The position numbers were made by a program, and so were the translations under genes. A stretch of 64,000 nt of DNA, from assembly GCF_000526695.1 (NCBI RefSeq), contig NZ_JAGO01000011.1, positions 124,001 to 188,000 on the forward strand. The letters are read 5' to 3'. The notes under the pieces are model-generated. The model saw nothing but the letters and a program-made list of their open reading frames with translations, was not told the origin of the DNA and searched no databases. Shown piece by piece: positions 1 through 8,314 of the stretch (positions are counted from its first letter, which is position 1; each line of letters starts with the position of its first letter). Source of the stretch: Carnimonas nigrificans ATCC BAA-78. Lineage in GTDB: Bacteria; Pseudomonadota; Gammaproteobacteria; Pseudomonadales; Halomonadaceae.

Positions 1-701
1 TCCGCCAGCTGGCAGAGCATCTCTTTGACAAGCGCACCTTCAAATAGCCGACCACCGAACAGCGGCGAATAGGCAACTGTCTGTAGCTGATCCTGACAGG
101 AGGCGTCCCAACGCCCGTCGAACAGTGCCGCACTGCGTGCGATGGACAGCTCGAACTGGTTGAGCATCAGGGGAGTGGAGAGTACCGCCTGTAAACGGCG
201 CCATTGCGCTGGCAGATGATTGGAGACACCAATGGCTCCCACCTTGCCTGCCTGCATGGCGTCTTCCAGCGCCCGAGCGGTAGCTTCGGGGTCAAGCAAT
301 GGATCGGGGCGGTGCAGCAGCAGATGGTCAAGCCGCTCGACCCCAAGACGCTTGAGCGAATCGTCAATGCTTTGAGTCAGGTAGTCAGGGGAGCTGTTGT
401 AATGCTTGACGGCGAAGGGGGAGGTATCGAGGGTAGCGGGAATAATCGACGTTTTGGCAATAATCCCCACCTTGTCTTTCAGCGCCGGGCGTAGAGCCAA
501 CGCCTCACCAAAACGCGCCTCGGCATCTCCCATGCGGGAACCATCGCCGTACATGTCTGCATGGTCGAACCAGTGCAGTCCTTCATCGACACGCTGCTCG
601 ATCCAGTCAGCCAGGGTAGAAGGGGTATCCAGCTCCGGTCGCTGGTGAAGGTTACGCATTCCGAGGATAAATGGACTGTCGATTGCCCTGGGTTCAGCCA
701 C
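1..701 (-). CDS. Aldo/keto reductase, YdhF-like (C-terminus cut by window edge)
   Basis: The frame read leftward from a GTG at 701 stays open to the window edge (233 codons). It has the aldo/keto reductase pattern: a start resembling a barrel strand, WFDHADMYGDG (catalytic Asp/Tyr region), a lysine in IIAKTS, DHLLLHRPDPLLD, GKVGAIGVSN and AYSPLFGGRLFE. These motifs are closest to the E. coli YdhF branch of NAD(P)H oxidoreductases. The GTG is preferred because AAGGAT lies about 9 nt upstream; an internal ATG at 659 has no obvious ribosome-binding site and would remove the first barrel strand. Substrate unknown. Confidence 0.85.
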   Translation of the reverse strand, partial: MAEPRAIDSPFILGMRNLHQRPELDTPSTLADWIEQRVDEGLHWFDHADMYGDGSRMGDAEARFGEALALRPALKDKVGIIAKTSIIPATLDTSPFAVKHYNSSPDYLTQSIDDSLKRLGVERLDHLLLHRPDPLLDPEATARALEDAMQAGKVGAIGVSNHLPAQWRRLQAVLSTPLMLNQFELSIARSAALFDGRWDASCQDQLQTVAYSPLFGGRLFEGALVKEMLCQLA

Positions 702-779
702 GCGAAAGATCCTTTATGGAGAAGTCGAAGATCGCACGGGGCGAGCGTTGTCGCCCCGCGTCATAGAATAACAGGGCGT

Positions 780-1670
780 TTAGTCGAGAGTAATCTGCTG
801 GGCCAGCAAATGTTGGCTGCCTGGTGCCAGCCAGATGGGATCGAGCTGGGTACACGCGGCTTCAACGCATAGAAAGCCGTAAAGATGGTCGGCAGGGATA
901 TCGTTGGGACGCTTGTCGCCGGGGTGCCAGATCACGCTCGAATCGCTGCCTTCTTTGGCAATACGCAGACGATGATCTCCCTCGGCACGGGTATCAACCA
1001 GCGTCAGGGCACGATTGGAGTGATACATGCGGTCAAGCGCTCCTCTGACGGCCAGTTCACCCTGTTGCTCGGATTCGCGAAAACCATTCATTTTATCAAT
1101 GAAAGTGGCCCCTGCCAGCCCTTCAACCCGGCTGGAGTGAGTATTGGAGACGGCAAAGTAACTGTGCAGGGCCTGGGTGAAACGTACCGGTGTATCGCCG
1201 GTATGCTCGGTAATCAGCTCTACACGCAGACGCTGGTGGTTGGCCTTGATAACGACACGCGGGGAAAGTTGCTCATCCAGCGGTTGCAGCGGTGACAAGT
1301 GCAGCTCGATACCGTCGTTCTCTTCCTCACTCGCATCCAGACGCCATTCGGCGATACGCGCATAGCCATGCTGCGGGCCTTGACCATCTTCGCGATCGGC
1401 AAACCATGGCCAGCTCAGCGGAATGCCGCCGCGAATGGCCTGAGGCGCTTCGTAGGGCGTTGCGGTTAGCCACAGCCATGGTGACTGGCCGCGCGGGGCA
1501 AAGTGAAGCACTTGCGCTCCCTGTAGCGATACCGCAAGCGATCCCCATTGCTCATGAATGACCACAACCTTGCGACCATGCCAGTCAACCTCACGCTGCC
1601 CATCGGTCGCGGCTACCATCTCGGCAAGATCTGCCGGGATGGACCTGCTCAGTACATTGGATGCACTCAC
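780..1670 (-). CDS. D-hexose-6-phosphate mutarotase (glucose-6-phosphate 1-epimerase, YeaD family)
   Basis: A 296-residue protein of the aldose-1-epimerase superfamily. It interconverts alpha and beta anomers of glucose-6-phosphate in the cytoplasm. Visible family features are GGIPLSWPWF in the first third, the TQALHSYFAV stretch holding the presumed catalytic histidine, and CVEAACTQLDPIWLAPG near the C-terminus holding the presumed catalytic glutamate. It starts with GTG at 1670, whose last two bases form part of the glucokinase stop codon (GTGA overlap), so it is very likely translated by coupling to glk. The pairing makes sense: glucokinase makes the sugar phosphate whose anomers this enzyme equilibrates. 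Confidence 0.9.
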   Translation of the reverse strand: MSASNVLSRSIPADLAEMVAATDGQREVDWHGRKVVVIHEQWGSLAVSLQGAQVLHFAPRGQSPWLWLTATPYEAPQAIRGGIPLSWPWFADREDGQGPQHGYARIAEWRLDASEEENDGIELHLSPLQPLDEQLSPRVVIKANHQRLRVELITEHTGDTPVRFTQALHSYFAVSNTHSSRVEGLAGATFIDKMNGFRESEQQGELAVRGALDRMYHSNRALTLVDTRAEGDHRLRIAKEGSDSSVIWHPGDKRPNDIPADHLYGFLCVEAACTQLDPIWLAPGSQHLLAQQITLD

Positions 1671-2629
1671 GTGGATACCTCCTCGTTATATAACGCTTCA
1701 GCGGCCCCGAGCAGCCCCGTCCATTTGGCAGTGACCACCCAGGTAGCGATTCCGGCAGTGTATCCACCCATGCGCCCCTTGTCGGCGAAAGCAATGCGGA
1801 AATCGCTGTCATCAAGAATGTCGAGCAGTCGCGGTAAAATGCCACCGACCAGATAGACTCCGCCGCGCGCGCCCAAAGTCAGTGCTACATCCCCCGTTGT
1901 ATGGCCGAGAATGCGGCAAAAACGCAGAACTGCGTTGAGCGCCAGTGGGTCGCCCTGTTTGGCGGCTTCGGTGACTTCAGGGGGAGTAGTGCAGGTAGGA
2001 GTAAGCCCGTCGAACTCGGCCAGCGCCGTATAAAGGTCAAGCAGCCCCTGGCCGCACAGCATGCGTTCGACAGAGACGCGGTCATAGCGCGCGCGGAACC
2101 ACGCCAGCAGCTTCATCTCAATATCGTCGGTAGGGGCGAAGCTGGCGTGACCGCCTTCACCGGTAAGCGGAATCCAGTAGCGTTGACTGGGTGCCAGCCC
2201 TGCAACGCCCAGGCCGGTGCCAGGGCCAATGACCAGACGAGCACACCCTTCGGCAGAACCGCCTTTCCCCACCTGATGAAGATCGTCGCTGCCAATGTGG
2301 GGCAGCCCCAGCGCCTGTGCCGTGAAGTCGTTGATAGCCTTGAAGGTCTCAAAGGCGAACTCCTCCTTGAGCGCTTTTTTGCTCAGCACCCAGGGGTTGT
2401 TGGTCATCTTTATTTCGTCTTCGTGTGTCGGGCACGCGAACGCCAGACACGCTTCCTTTGGCATCTTGCAGCCGACCTTCTCGATGTAGGCCCTCAAGGC
2501 ATCAGACAGCGTTGGATACTCCTCCGCAGGCAGCGCCTCAATATGGTGAAGTTCGAATTCACCGGGAGTTACCAGAGCGAAACGTGCATTGGTTCCGCCG
2601 ATATCGCCAACAAGGGCCATTCGAGACAT
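1667..2629 (-). CDS. glk: Glucokinase
   Basis: A 320-residue protein matching the E. coli-type Glk length (321). It phosphorylates glucose with ATP to glucose-6-phosphate. The N-terminal phosphate loop DIGGTNARF is at residues 9-17; GPGTGLG and EGGHASFAP in the middle are typical glucokinase motifs, and ARGGVYLVGGI is the C-terminal adenosine-binding region. The start at 2629 was chosen over an in-frame ATG 33 nt upstream because GGAG sits about 10 nt before it and the family starts a few residues before the P-loop. It overlaps the mutarotase by 3 nt and forms a two-gene operon, divergent from gapA. Confidence 0.95.
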   Translation of the reverse strand: MSRMALVGDIGGTNARFALVTPGEFELHHIEALPAEEYPTLSDALRAYIEKVGCKMPKEACLAFACPTHEDEIKMTNNPWVLSKKALKEEFAFETFKAINDFTAQALGLPHIGSDDLHQVGKGGSAEGCARLVIGPGTGLGVAGLAPSQRYWIPLTGEGGHASFAPTDDIEMKLLAWFRARYDRVSVERMLCGQGLLDLYTALAEFDGLTPTCTTPPEVTEAAKQGDPLALNAVLRFCRILGHTTGDVALTLGARGGVYLVGGILPRLLDILDDSDFRIAFADKGRMGGYTAGIATWVVTAKWTGLLGAAEALYNEEVST

Positions 2630-3080
2630 GACTTGTTCTCCGTAACTTGCCTGGCTGGGCATAAAAAAGTGTCACCACATTGGTGGCTGCCCCACCGGAT
2701 ATTGCCGTGATTGCTCAACAGAAATCGAGCGTCTATATCGCTATGGTAACGGACTGTAGCCAGACAGCACCAATGTATTCAGACGCGGCTTATATTTGTA
2801 TTAAGTCAGGTTAACCCTTCATATAGTCAACCGGTGCGGCGTGGTATTAGACTAAAGGTGGGCATCGGAGTCGCTGGTCAAACGTCAGAATGTGCGTAAA
2901 TTTAGCAATATTTGCTACATCCACGGATTCATCAGTAACGCAGGATGCTCTCGTGAAAGCGATGCAGTATGCTAGCGATCAGCCGACCTCGTTATAGAGA
3001 ATCAGCAATGCTTTCTGTGCCTCTTATGTATGGAAAGCATCAGGTTGTGTTCAACAGACACTCTGCTCAAGGAGATATCA
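2630..3080. promoter_or_regulatory. Divergent glk/gapA intergenic region with small inverted repeats
   Basis: This 451-base stretch holds no convincing gene. It must contain the glk (leftward) and gapA (rightward) promoters. Two symmetric elements are visible: TAGCAA-TAT-TTGCTA at 2903-2917, and ATGCTTTC at 3008-3015 paired with GAAAGCAT at 3033-3040, the latter probably in the gapA leader. I could not assign clear -35/-10 pairs or a known regulator box such as HexR. Confidence 0.4.
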
Positions 3081-4082
3081 ATGACTTTGCGTATTGCCAT
3101 CAATGGCTTCGGACGTATCGGACGTAACACTCTGCGTGCGCTCTATGAAAACGGCTATCGCGACAAGCTTGAGGTAGTGGCAATCAACGATCTGGGCGAC
3201 TCGGCCCTGAATGCTCACCTGCTGGAATTTGATACTACTCATGGTCATTTCGGCTTCGAGGTCAAGCACGACGGCGATACCATCAGTGTAGATGGCGACA
3301 AGATTGCCATCACGGCTGAGCGCGACCCGGCCAAACTGCCATGGAAAGAGCAGAACGTTGATATCGTGTTCGAATGTACCGGTATCTTCACCAAGCGTGC
3401 CGATGCAGCCAAGCATCTGGAAGCGGGTGCCAAGCGAGTGCTTCTCTCTGGCCCCAGCGGTGATGCTGACCTGACCTGCGTATTTGGCGTCAATGACGAC
3501 AAGCTGACCGCAGAGCACCACATCGTCTCCAATGCGTCCTGCACTACCAACTGCCTGGCGCCCGTGGCGAAGGCCATTAACGACGGTATCGGTATCGAAA
3601 CCGGATTGATGACCACCATCCACTCCTATACCAACGATCAGAACCTGTGTGATGTTTATCACAAGGATACCTATCGTGCGCGTAGCGCCACTCACTCGAT
3701 GATCCCGACCAAAACAGGGGCTGCTTCTGCGGTTGCGCTGGCACTTCCTGAACTGAAAGGGCGTCTTGATGGTTTCGCCATGCGCGTTCCGACCATCAAC
3801 GTGTCGGTGGTTGACCTGACGTTTACCGCGTCTCGTGAAACCAGCAAGGAAGAGATTCACGCGCTGATCGACAAGGCGGCAGAAGGCTCCAGCGTACTGG
3901 CAGTGAACGAGCTGCCGCTGGTGTCAGTGGATTTCAACCACAATTCGCATTCGTCGATCTTTGACAAGAACCACACCCGTGTTTCCGGCAAGCTGGTGAA
4001 AATCCTCTCCTGGTACGACAACGAGTGGGGCTTCTCCAACCGTATGCTCGACAACGCGCTGGCGATGGGCAAGTTCCTTTAA
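3081..4082 (+). CDS. gapA: Glyceraldehyde-3-phosphate dehydrogenase (NAD type)
   Basis: A 333-residue type I GAPDH, which oxidises glyceraldehyde-3-phosphate to 1,3-bisphosphoglycerate. The Rossmann motif NGFGRIGR is at residues 8-15, Asp37 in INDLGD indicates NAD preference, the catalytic cysteine is C154 in SNASCTTNC and its histidine partner is H181. The start at 3081 follows AAGGAG at 3069-3074. An upstream in-frame ATG at 3030 adds residues with no family counterpart. It is followed by a hairpin at 4103-4127 and a U-run terminator at 4226-4250, so it is probably transcribed alone from the divergent promoter region. Confidence 0.97.
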   Translation: MTLRIAINGFGRIGRNTLRALYENGYRDKLEVVAINDLGDSALNAHLLEFDTTHGHFGFEVKHDGDTISVDGDKIAITAERDPAKLPWKEQNVDIVFECTGIFTKRADAAKHLEAGAKRVLLSGPSGDADLTCVFGVNDDKLTAEHHIVSNASCTTNCLAPVAKAINDGIGIETGLMTTIHSYTNDQNLCDVYHKDTYRARSATHSMIPTKTGAASAVALALPELKGRLDGFAMRVPTINVSVVDLTFTASRETSKEEIHALIDKAAEGSSVLAVNELPLVSVDFNHNSHSSIFDKNHTRVSGKLVKILSWYDNEWGFSNRMLDNALAMGKFL

Positions 4083-4167
4083 TCGCAGGCTGTTGATAAT
4101 GTCAGGGTTCGGCAGTGCCGAGCCCTGTGTTGTAACGTTCGTGGGTAGGCGCTTCATCCTGGAATGA

Positions 4168-4254
4168 TATCCAAAAAATAGCGGCAGTAGTCGCATTCCC
4201 GAGCCTCAAGAGAGTGTATGTTTCAAACCGCCTGGTGCGGTTATTTTTTGGATA
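4168..4254. repeat. 13-bp perfect inverted repeat overlapping the gapA terminator U-run
   Basis: TATCCAAAAAATA at 4168-4180 is the exact reverse complement of TATTTTTTGGATA at 4242-4254. The right arm contains the U-run of the terminator at 4226-4250, so in RNA the left arm could pair with the U-run and compete with terminator formation. Confidence 0.6.
4226..4250 (+). terminator. Rho-independent terminator downstream of gapA
   Basis: The stem is AACCGC (4226-4231) with GCGGTT (4237-4242) around a 5-nt loop, followed by ATTTTTT. It lies about 145 nt after the gapA stop codon. Confidence 0.7.
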
Positions 4255-4499
4255 GATTTCTCTAAATGACGCTTGTAAGGTCTGCTGGCTTCATCTCCTG
4301 ATCCGATAGGGGGAGCCTGAGATGCTGGGTACCTAACGCCACTGTTTGGGTGTGAAAGGGCCTTGGGAAAGCGTTTGATGAAACTCTCGTACCGTTATTT
4401 GAAACAGAGCGCAGCAGTGCTCTTGAAATTCCCGCTTTATATAGGCGTAAGGCAGCGCATGATCGTTTTATATGGCTGCCCGTATGTTAAGGAAATACC

Positions 4500-5447
4500 A
4501 TGTTTTTGATTTGTGGCGAAGCGCTGTTCGATGTGTTTGCCCATGCTGGTGATGACGATTCTGCGGCAGCGATTGATTTTCGCGCAGTAGCCGGAGGATC
4601 ACCGTTCAATGTGGCCTTTGGTCTGTCTCGACTAGGGGGCCAGTCTGCGCTGCTGACAGGCATCTCCAGCGATTTTCTGGGTGAGCGGTTAATCAAGGTG
4701 CTGGAGCGGGAAGGCGTGGATTGCCAGTACCTGGTGCGCGAAAGCGATTGCAAGACCACCATCGCAATGGTGGCATTGGACCCCAACGGTTCGCCACAGT
4801 ATTCCTTCTATCATGAGAAAGGTGCCGATCGCGCACTGGCCTTCAGCAGCCTGCCGGAGCTTGATGACTCCATCAAGGCAATTCACGTAGGTTCCTATTC
4901 TCTGGTGGTCTCTCCCACCTCTGAAACGCTGGGCACCCTGATTGAGCGGGAAGGTAAAAACCGCCTGGTAACCCTCGATCCCAATGTGCGTTTGAAAATC
5001 GAGAAGGACAAGGATCGCTGGCGTGAACGTCTTGCCTTCTTTGCTTCTCACGCCGATATTATCAAGGTCAGCGATGAGGATCTGGAGTCGCTCTACGATA
5101 GTGGTGAAGGAAGTGATAAAGCGCAGGAGTGGCTGGCTGGACGCACGCAGCTCGTGATTGTGACGCGCGGTGTGAACGGCGTGAGTGCATTTACTCGTTC
5201 AGGACGTATTGATCTGCCAACTGAACCTGTTGAAGCGGTTGATACGGTTGGTGCTGGTGATACCTTCCAGGCTGCGCTGCTGTGCTGGCTTGATGAGCAT
5301 AACGGCGCCAGCCAGGAAGGGGTTGCTGCGCTGACCGATGATGATATTCGTCACATGGTTACCTTCGCCAACCGTGCTGCCGGGGTAACCTGTACTCGCC
5401 AGGGGCCTGATCTTCCTTATCGTCGAGAGCTGGCTGACGGCGAGTAA
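4500..5447 (+). CDS. PfkB-family carbohydrate kinase, probable fructokinase
   Basis: A 315-residue ribokinase-fold sugar kinase. The N-terminal signature AVAGGSPFNVAFGLSRLGG binds substrate; DTVGAGDTF at residues 248-256 is the C-terminal PfkB signature with catalytic base D254, and the GAG forms the anion hole. The N-terminus MFLICGEALFDVF is typical of bacterial fructokinases, which convert fructose to fructose-6-phosphate. AAGGAAAT lies just upstream of the ATG. Its place beside glk, mutarotase and gapA supports a role in hexose entry into glycolysis or the Entner-Doudoroff route. A different sugar, such as 2-keto-3-deoxygluconate, cannot be excluded. Confidence 0.85.
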   Translation: MFLICGEALFDVFAHAGDDDSAAAIDFRAVAGGSPFNVAFGLSRLGGQSALLTGISSDFLGERLIKVLEREGVDCQYLVRESDCKTTIAMVALDPNGSPQYSFYHEKGADRALAFSSLPELDDSIKAIHVGSYSLVVSPTSETLGTLIEREGKNRLVTLDPNVRLKIEKDKDRWRERLAFFASHADIIKVSDEDLESLYDSGEGSDKAQEWLAGRTQLVIVTRGVNGVSAFTRSGRIDLPTEPVEAVDTVGAGDTFQAALLCWLDEHNGASQEGVAALTDDDIRHMVTFANRAAGVTCTRQGPDLPYRRELADGE

Positions 5448-5489
5448 GGTCTGGAATGCTCCGCTATTCGACTGATTAAGGAGATGATC

Positions 5490-5888
5490 GTGTCACGTAC
5501 AATTGCGCGTCTACTAACACTGGGTTTGGCAAGTGCCGCTATCTCACTGGCAGGGCCAGCGCTGGCGGCGGATGATGCTGATGGTCAGCATGAAATGGGG
5601 TCTTCCCAGATGTCCACGCACTCATCTGAAGCACCTTCCAGCCAGGCTTATATGGCTGCCAATGAAAAAATGCACCACAACATGTCCATGGACTATAGTG
5701 GCGACGCTGATGTCGATTTTGTGCGTGGGATGATCGCTCACCATCAGGGTGCCATTGATATGGCGAAGGTGGAGCTTAAGTACGGCAAGGATAATGAAAT
5801 GAGGCGCCTCGCTGAACGCATCATTAAAGCTCAGCAAGGCGAAATCAAGCTGATGCAGCGCTGGCTCAAGGCCAATCAGGCCGAGTAG
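5490..5888 (+). CDS. DUF305 (CopM-like) exported His/Met-rich protein
   Basis: A 132-residue protein with a signal peptide (SRTIAR, hydrophobic core, cleavage after ALA near residue 26), so periplasmic. The mature part is rich in His and Met (HEMGSS, MHHNMSMD) and carries the DUF305 core FVRGMIAHHQGAIDMAKVELKYGKD split over residues 80-105 or so. Members of this family have been linked to copper binding; that function is not shown here. The GTG at 5490 is preferred over the ATG at 5484, because AAGGAG ends at 5483, directly against that ATG. It lies 42 nt after the fructokinase gene and may share its transcript. Confidence 0.85.
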   Translation: MSRTIARLLTLGLASAAISLAGPALAADDADGQHEMGSSQMSTHSSEAPSSQAYMAANEKMHHNMSMDYSGDADVDFVRGMIAHHQGAIDMAKVELKYGKDNEMRRLAERIIKAQQGEIKLMQRWLKANQAE

Positions 5889-5920
5889 TGCACTGATCGG
5901 TAAGATTATCTTTGTTTGTA

Positions 5921-5967
5921 TCGGGCGCTGAACGGCAGTTTGCTGCGCAGCGCCCGATCTTCTTCTT
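5921..5967 (+). terminator. Terminator after the DUF305 gene
   Basis: TCGGGCGCTG (5921-5930) pairs with CAGCGCCCGA (5948-5957) around a 17-nt loop and is followed by the pyrimidine run TCTTCTTCTT on the plus strand. Confidence 0.65.
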
Positions 5968-6565
5968 AAGCGATGCGCGTCGCCATCACGGCTTGTTAGC
6001 ACTGCTTAACCCGCTTCCCATCTTGTGAACAGCGCTTTCCTCCACCTCTAGCGGCTACTTCGTCGACTGCCTTACGGTTTTCCTCTTCTCAAGGAAGGAA
6101 TGAGAGAGCGCATTGATCTTCTCTTATTTGCCTCACCGATTGCTCTCATCGTTATGGCAAGACTTCCCTGTAATCCGGCGGATAACGTGGTGTTCGCTGC
6201 CTGTAGTGCGACCGGGTCTGCCAGTTGGAGCACTTGCTGAGTAGCCTTTCTAACTACGCCCATATAGCGCGTGTTTAACACGATGATTGCCCGCTTGCAC
6301 GCCGCCATTCTTATGGAAGCAGAACGTGTCGGGAACGCTTTGGCTATCTTGAACGACGAATGTTCAATGCACGTTTGACGGGGTGCCCACTGTTGTCGCT
6401 GCGACGGTTAAGGTATGTTGGTTGTTCGGGACGTACCGTGTCTAGGCGGTATCTGTGCCGACAACGAACACAATAATCCTGGCATGAGAGCACATTTCCT
6501 GTGGCTCGCGGCACTACTGGTGCAGCCTCCGCACGGCAATGCGGCTCACTTTATAGGAACAGCAC
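5968..6565. other. 598-base region without a supported gene
   Basis: Only one frame of any length is open (minus strand, 6072-6308, 78 codons); it has no ribosome-binding site and no family that I recognise. The region contains no tRNA-like fold or long repeat that I can see. The promoter of the downstream amidotransferase gene is presumably in the last 150 bases. Confidence 0.4.
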
Positions 6566-7309
6566 ATGAGAGTAGGGCTATTACAGTGTGATGATCTCGC
6601 TACCGGACAATCCGAGCGTTTTGGCAATTATCCCGAACTTTATGGGAAGCTGCTGCGGGGCGTAGATGAGACCATTGAACTTGAAACCTGGCGTATACAT
6701 GAAGGCGAGCTTCCTGACGATACGCTGGCAATGGATGCCTGGCTAATTTCCGGCAGCAAGGCTAGCGTGTACGACGATAACGAATGGATTGCGGGTCTAC
6801 TGGGGTTTATTCGCCTGCTGTGGGAAGAGCGCCGTCCGCTGATAGGCGTCTGTTTTGGTCATCAGGCGATTGCGCAAGCGCTGGGCGGCAAGGTGGAGCG
6901 CAGCGTTGAGGGATGGGGGCTGGGTACCGCCCTTAACCATGTAGAAGTTGCCGCTGACTGGATGGTACCGCCGCGCGAAGATGTGCGTCTGGTGGTTGTT
7001 CATCAGGATCAGGTGACACAACTGCCGCCGGTATCGGAAGTGGTGGCCAGCGCTCCCCATTGCGCCAACGCGATGATTCAGTATGACGAATGCTTTCTTG
7101 GCATTCAGGGACACCCCGAATTTTCCGTCGAGCTGGCGCGTGAACTGGTCAACGAGCGTCAGTCATTACTGAACGTTGATCAGGTGCCGGTATGGTTGGC
7201 CTCCCTTGAGAAACCTACCGACGAGCGCCTGGTTGCCTGCTGGATCGTGGAATTCATCGAGCATGCGCTGGTTGAAGCGCAGAGCTTTGCACTGGTCCGT
7301 TCAGGCTAA
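6566..7309 (+). CDS. Class I glutamine amidotransferase-like protein (GATase1, GuaA-N type)
   Basis: A 247-residue stand-alone class I amidotransferase domain. The nucleophile elbow GVCFGHQ gives catalytic C96, and GIQGHPEF gives H183 and E185, so the triad is intact. An oxyanion strand WLISGSKASVYDD precedes it. Proteins of this branch are often annotated as GMP-synthase glutamine-amidotransferase-like or as gamma-glutamyl hydrolases of polyamine or amine catabolism (PuuD-type). No synthetase partner is adjacent, so the acceptor is unknown. AGGA lies about 10 nt before the ATG. The gene is monocistronic, converging on the ABC importer. Confidence 0.85.
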   Translation: MRVGLLQCDDLATGQSERFGNYPELYGKLLRGVDETIELETWRIHEGELPDDTLAMDAWLISGSKASVYDDNEWIAGLLGFIRLLWEERRPLIGVCFGHQAIAQALGGKVERSVEGWGLGTALNHVEVAADWMVPPREDVRLVVVHQDQVTQLPPVSEVVASAPHCANAMIQYDECFLGIQGHPEFSVELARELVNERQSLLNVDQVPVWLASLEKPTDERLVACWIVEFIEHALVEAQSFALVRSG

Positions 7310-7354
7310 TCAGCAAGAAGGAAGTGATGGGGTAGAGGCCGCGACGTATGGAAA

Positions 7355-7382
7355 GCAAAAGGGCTGCCGAATGGCAGCCCTT
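7355..7382 (-). terminator. Terminator for the amino-acid ABC operon
   Basis: AAGGGCTGCC (7359-7368) pairs with GGCAGCCCTT (7373-7382) around GAAT. On the minus strand the hairpin is followed by TTTTGCTTT, so it ends the leftward operon; on the plus strand only TTG follows, giving weaker termination of the convergent gene. Confidence 0.75.
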
Positions 7383-7423
7383 GAACGGATGACAACTTGC
7401 GACTCATCCTCTGTGCTTAGCGC

Positions 7424-8209
7424 TTATTCACCTTCAGGGAAGTAGTGCTGCACTAGCTGGTCATACTCGCCATTGCTCTTCAACTCCGCCAGCGCCTTGT
7501 TGAATTTATCCGCCAGTTCCTGATCGCGCGGACGGAAGGCGATGCCGATGCCGTCACCAAAGTATTTCTTGGGCTCGCTGATCAGATCACCCACACGCTT
7601 GAACTTGTCCTGATTTCCCTTGATGAAGGTTTCCTGCCCTGTCGCTACATCGACAAAGGAGATGTCAGCGCGGCCAGCCTGTAGGTCAATCGTGATGTCA
7701 TCCAGGCTCGCGTAGCGCACGATCGTGTTGTCAGCCGCATAGTTATCGGTGACGTAGCTATCCTGCAAGGTGCCACGCTGAACGGCGATACGCTTGCCTT
7801 TCAAGCCGTCGCTGGAAATATCCGAGATAGTGGAAGCCTGCGGTACAAACCAGCCCGACGGCAGCACCAGATAGGGATCGGAGAAGAGTACCTGCTGACG
7901 GCGCTCGTCGCTGATGGTCATGGTGGACATGATCGCATCCGCTTTACGTGAGAGCAGACTGGGAATCAGGCTGTCCCACGCCTGGGTTTTCCAGCTGCAC
8001 TGAAGGTCAGCCTGCTTGCACAATGCCTTGCCGAGATCGACATCAAAGCCTTTCAGCTCGCCGTTTGAATCGGTAAATTCAAAGGGTGCATAGGGCGTAT
8101 TCAGTACAAAACGTACTTGATTGGAGTTGTCATCGCCGTGGCTGCAAGCGGTTATCGCGCAGGCAGCGAGCAGGCCGATGGCGCTGAGGGCAACAGGTTT
8201 GAACATCAT
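7424..8209 (-). CDS. Polar amino-acid ABC transporter, substrate-binding lipoprotein
   Basis: Periplasmic binding protein of the HisJ/ArtJ/AotJ class (SBP family 3), about 261 residues. The N-terminus has a hydrophobic signal ending in the lipobox AITAC, so the mature protein is probably lipid-anchored. Family markers are PYAPFEFTDSNGELKGFDVDL, DAIMSTMTIS and a C-terminal EYDQLVQHYF. Likely ligands are arginine, lysine, ornithine or histidine, but I cannot tell which. The start at 8209 lies 8 nt after AAGGA; an upstream ATG at 8230 would put extra residues before the signal peptide. It is the last gene of the operon, separated from the permease by 105 nt with a strong hairpin. Confidence 0.9.
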   Translation of the reverse strand: MMFKPVALSAIGLLAACAITACSHGDDNSNQVRFVLNTPYAPFEFTDSNGELKGFDVDLGKALCKQADLQCSWKTQAWDSLIPSLLSRKADAIMSTMTISDERRQQVLFSDPYLVLPSGWFVPQASTISDISSDGLKGKRIAVQRGTLQDSYVTDNYAADNTIVRYASLDDITIDLQAGRADISFVDVATGQETFIKGNQDKFKRVGDLISEPKKYFGDGIGIAFRPRDQELADKFNKALAELKSNGEYDQLVQHYFPEGE

Positions 8210-8249
8210 GATAAATATCCTTGCAGGCATGAGCGAAGATCAGGTAGCA

Positions 8250-8280
8250 GTGCTGCCCCGCACTCGATAAGCGGGGCACT
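8250..8280 (-). other. Intercistronic hairpin between permease and binding-protein genes
   Basis: GCCCCGC (8255-8261) pairs with GCGGGGC (8271-8277), extended by AGTGCT and ACT at the base. There is no U-run, so it is more likely a stabiliser or RNA-processing element than a terminator. Such elements can set different levels of binding protein and membrane components. Confidence 0.55.
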
Positions 8281-8314
8281 GTCCGTACCCTGTTTTTTGT
8301 TGATCACGGTGATA

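Larger units (their letters stand above)
4083..4499. other. gapA-fructokinase intergenic region
   Basis: This 417-base stretch has no gene that I can support. It holds a 12-bp near-perfect hairpin at 4103-4127 just after the gapA stop (no U run behind it, so more likely a 3' stabiliser), a terminator hairpin at 4226-4250, a 13-bp inverted repeat at 4168-4254 that overlaps that terminator, and presumably the promoter of the downstream sugar kinase. Confidence 0.5.

Noticed and set aside
1901..2710. Long plus-strand open frame (269 codons) opposite glk
   Set aside because: Antisense shadow of glucokinase, which has clear motifs and a ribosome-binding site on the other strand.
6072..6308. 78-codon minus-strand frame between the DUF305 and amidotransferase genes, faintly phasin-like in composition
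   Set aside because: No ribosome-binding site, no convincing family motif, and the frame stays open upstream without a start; most likely chance.
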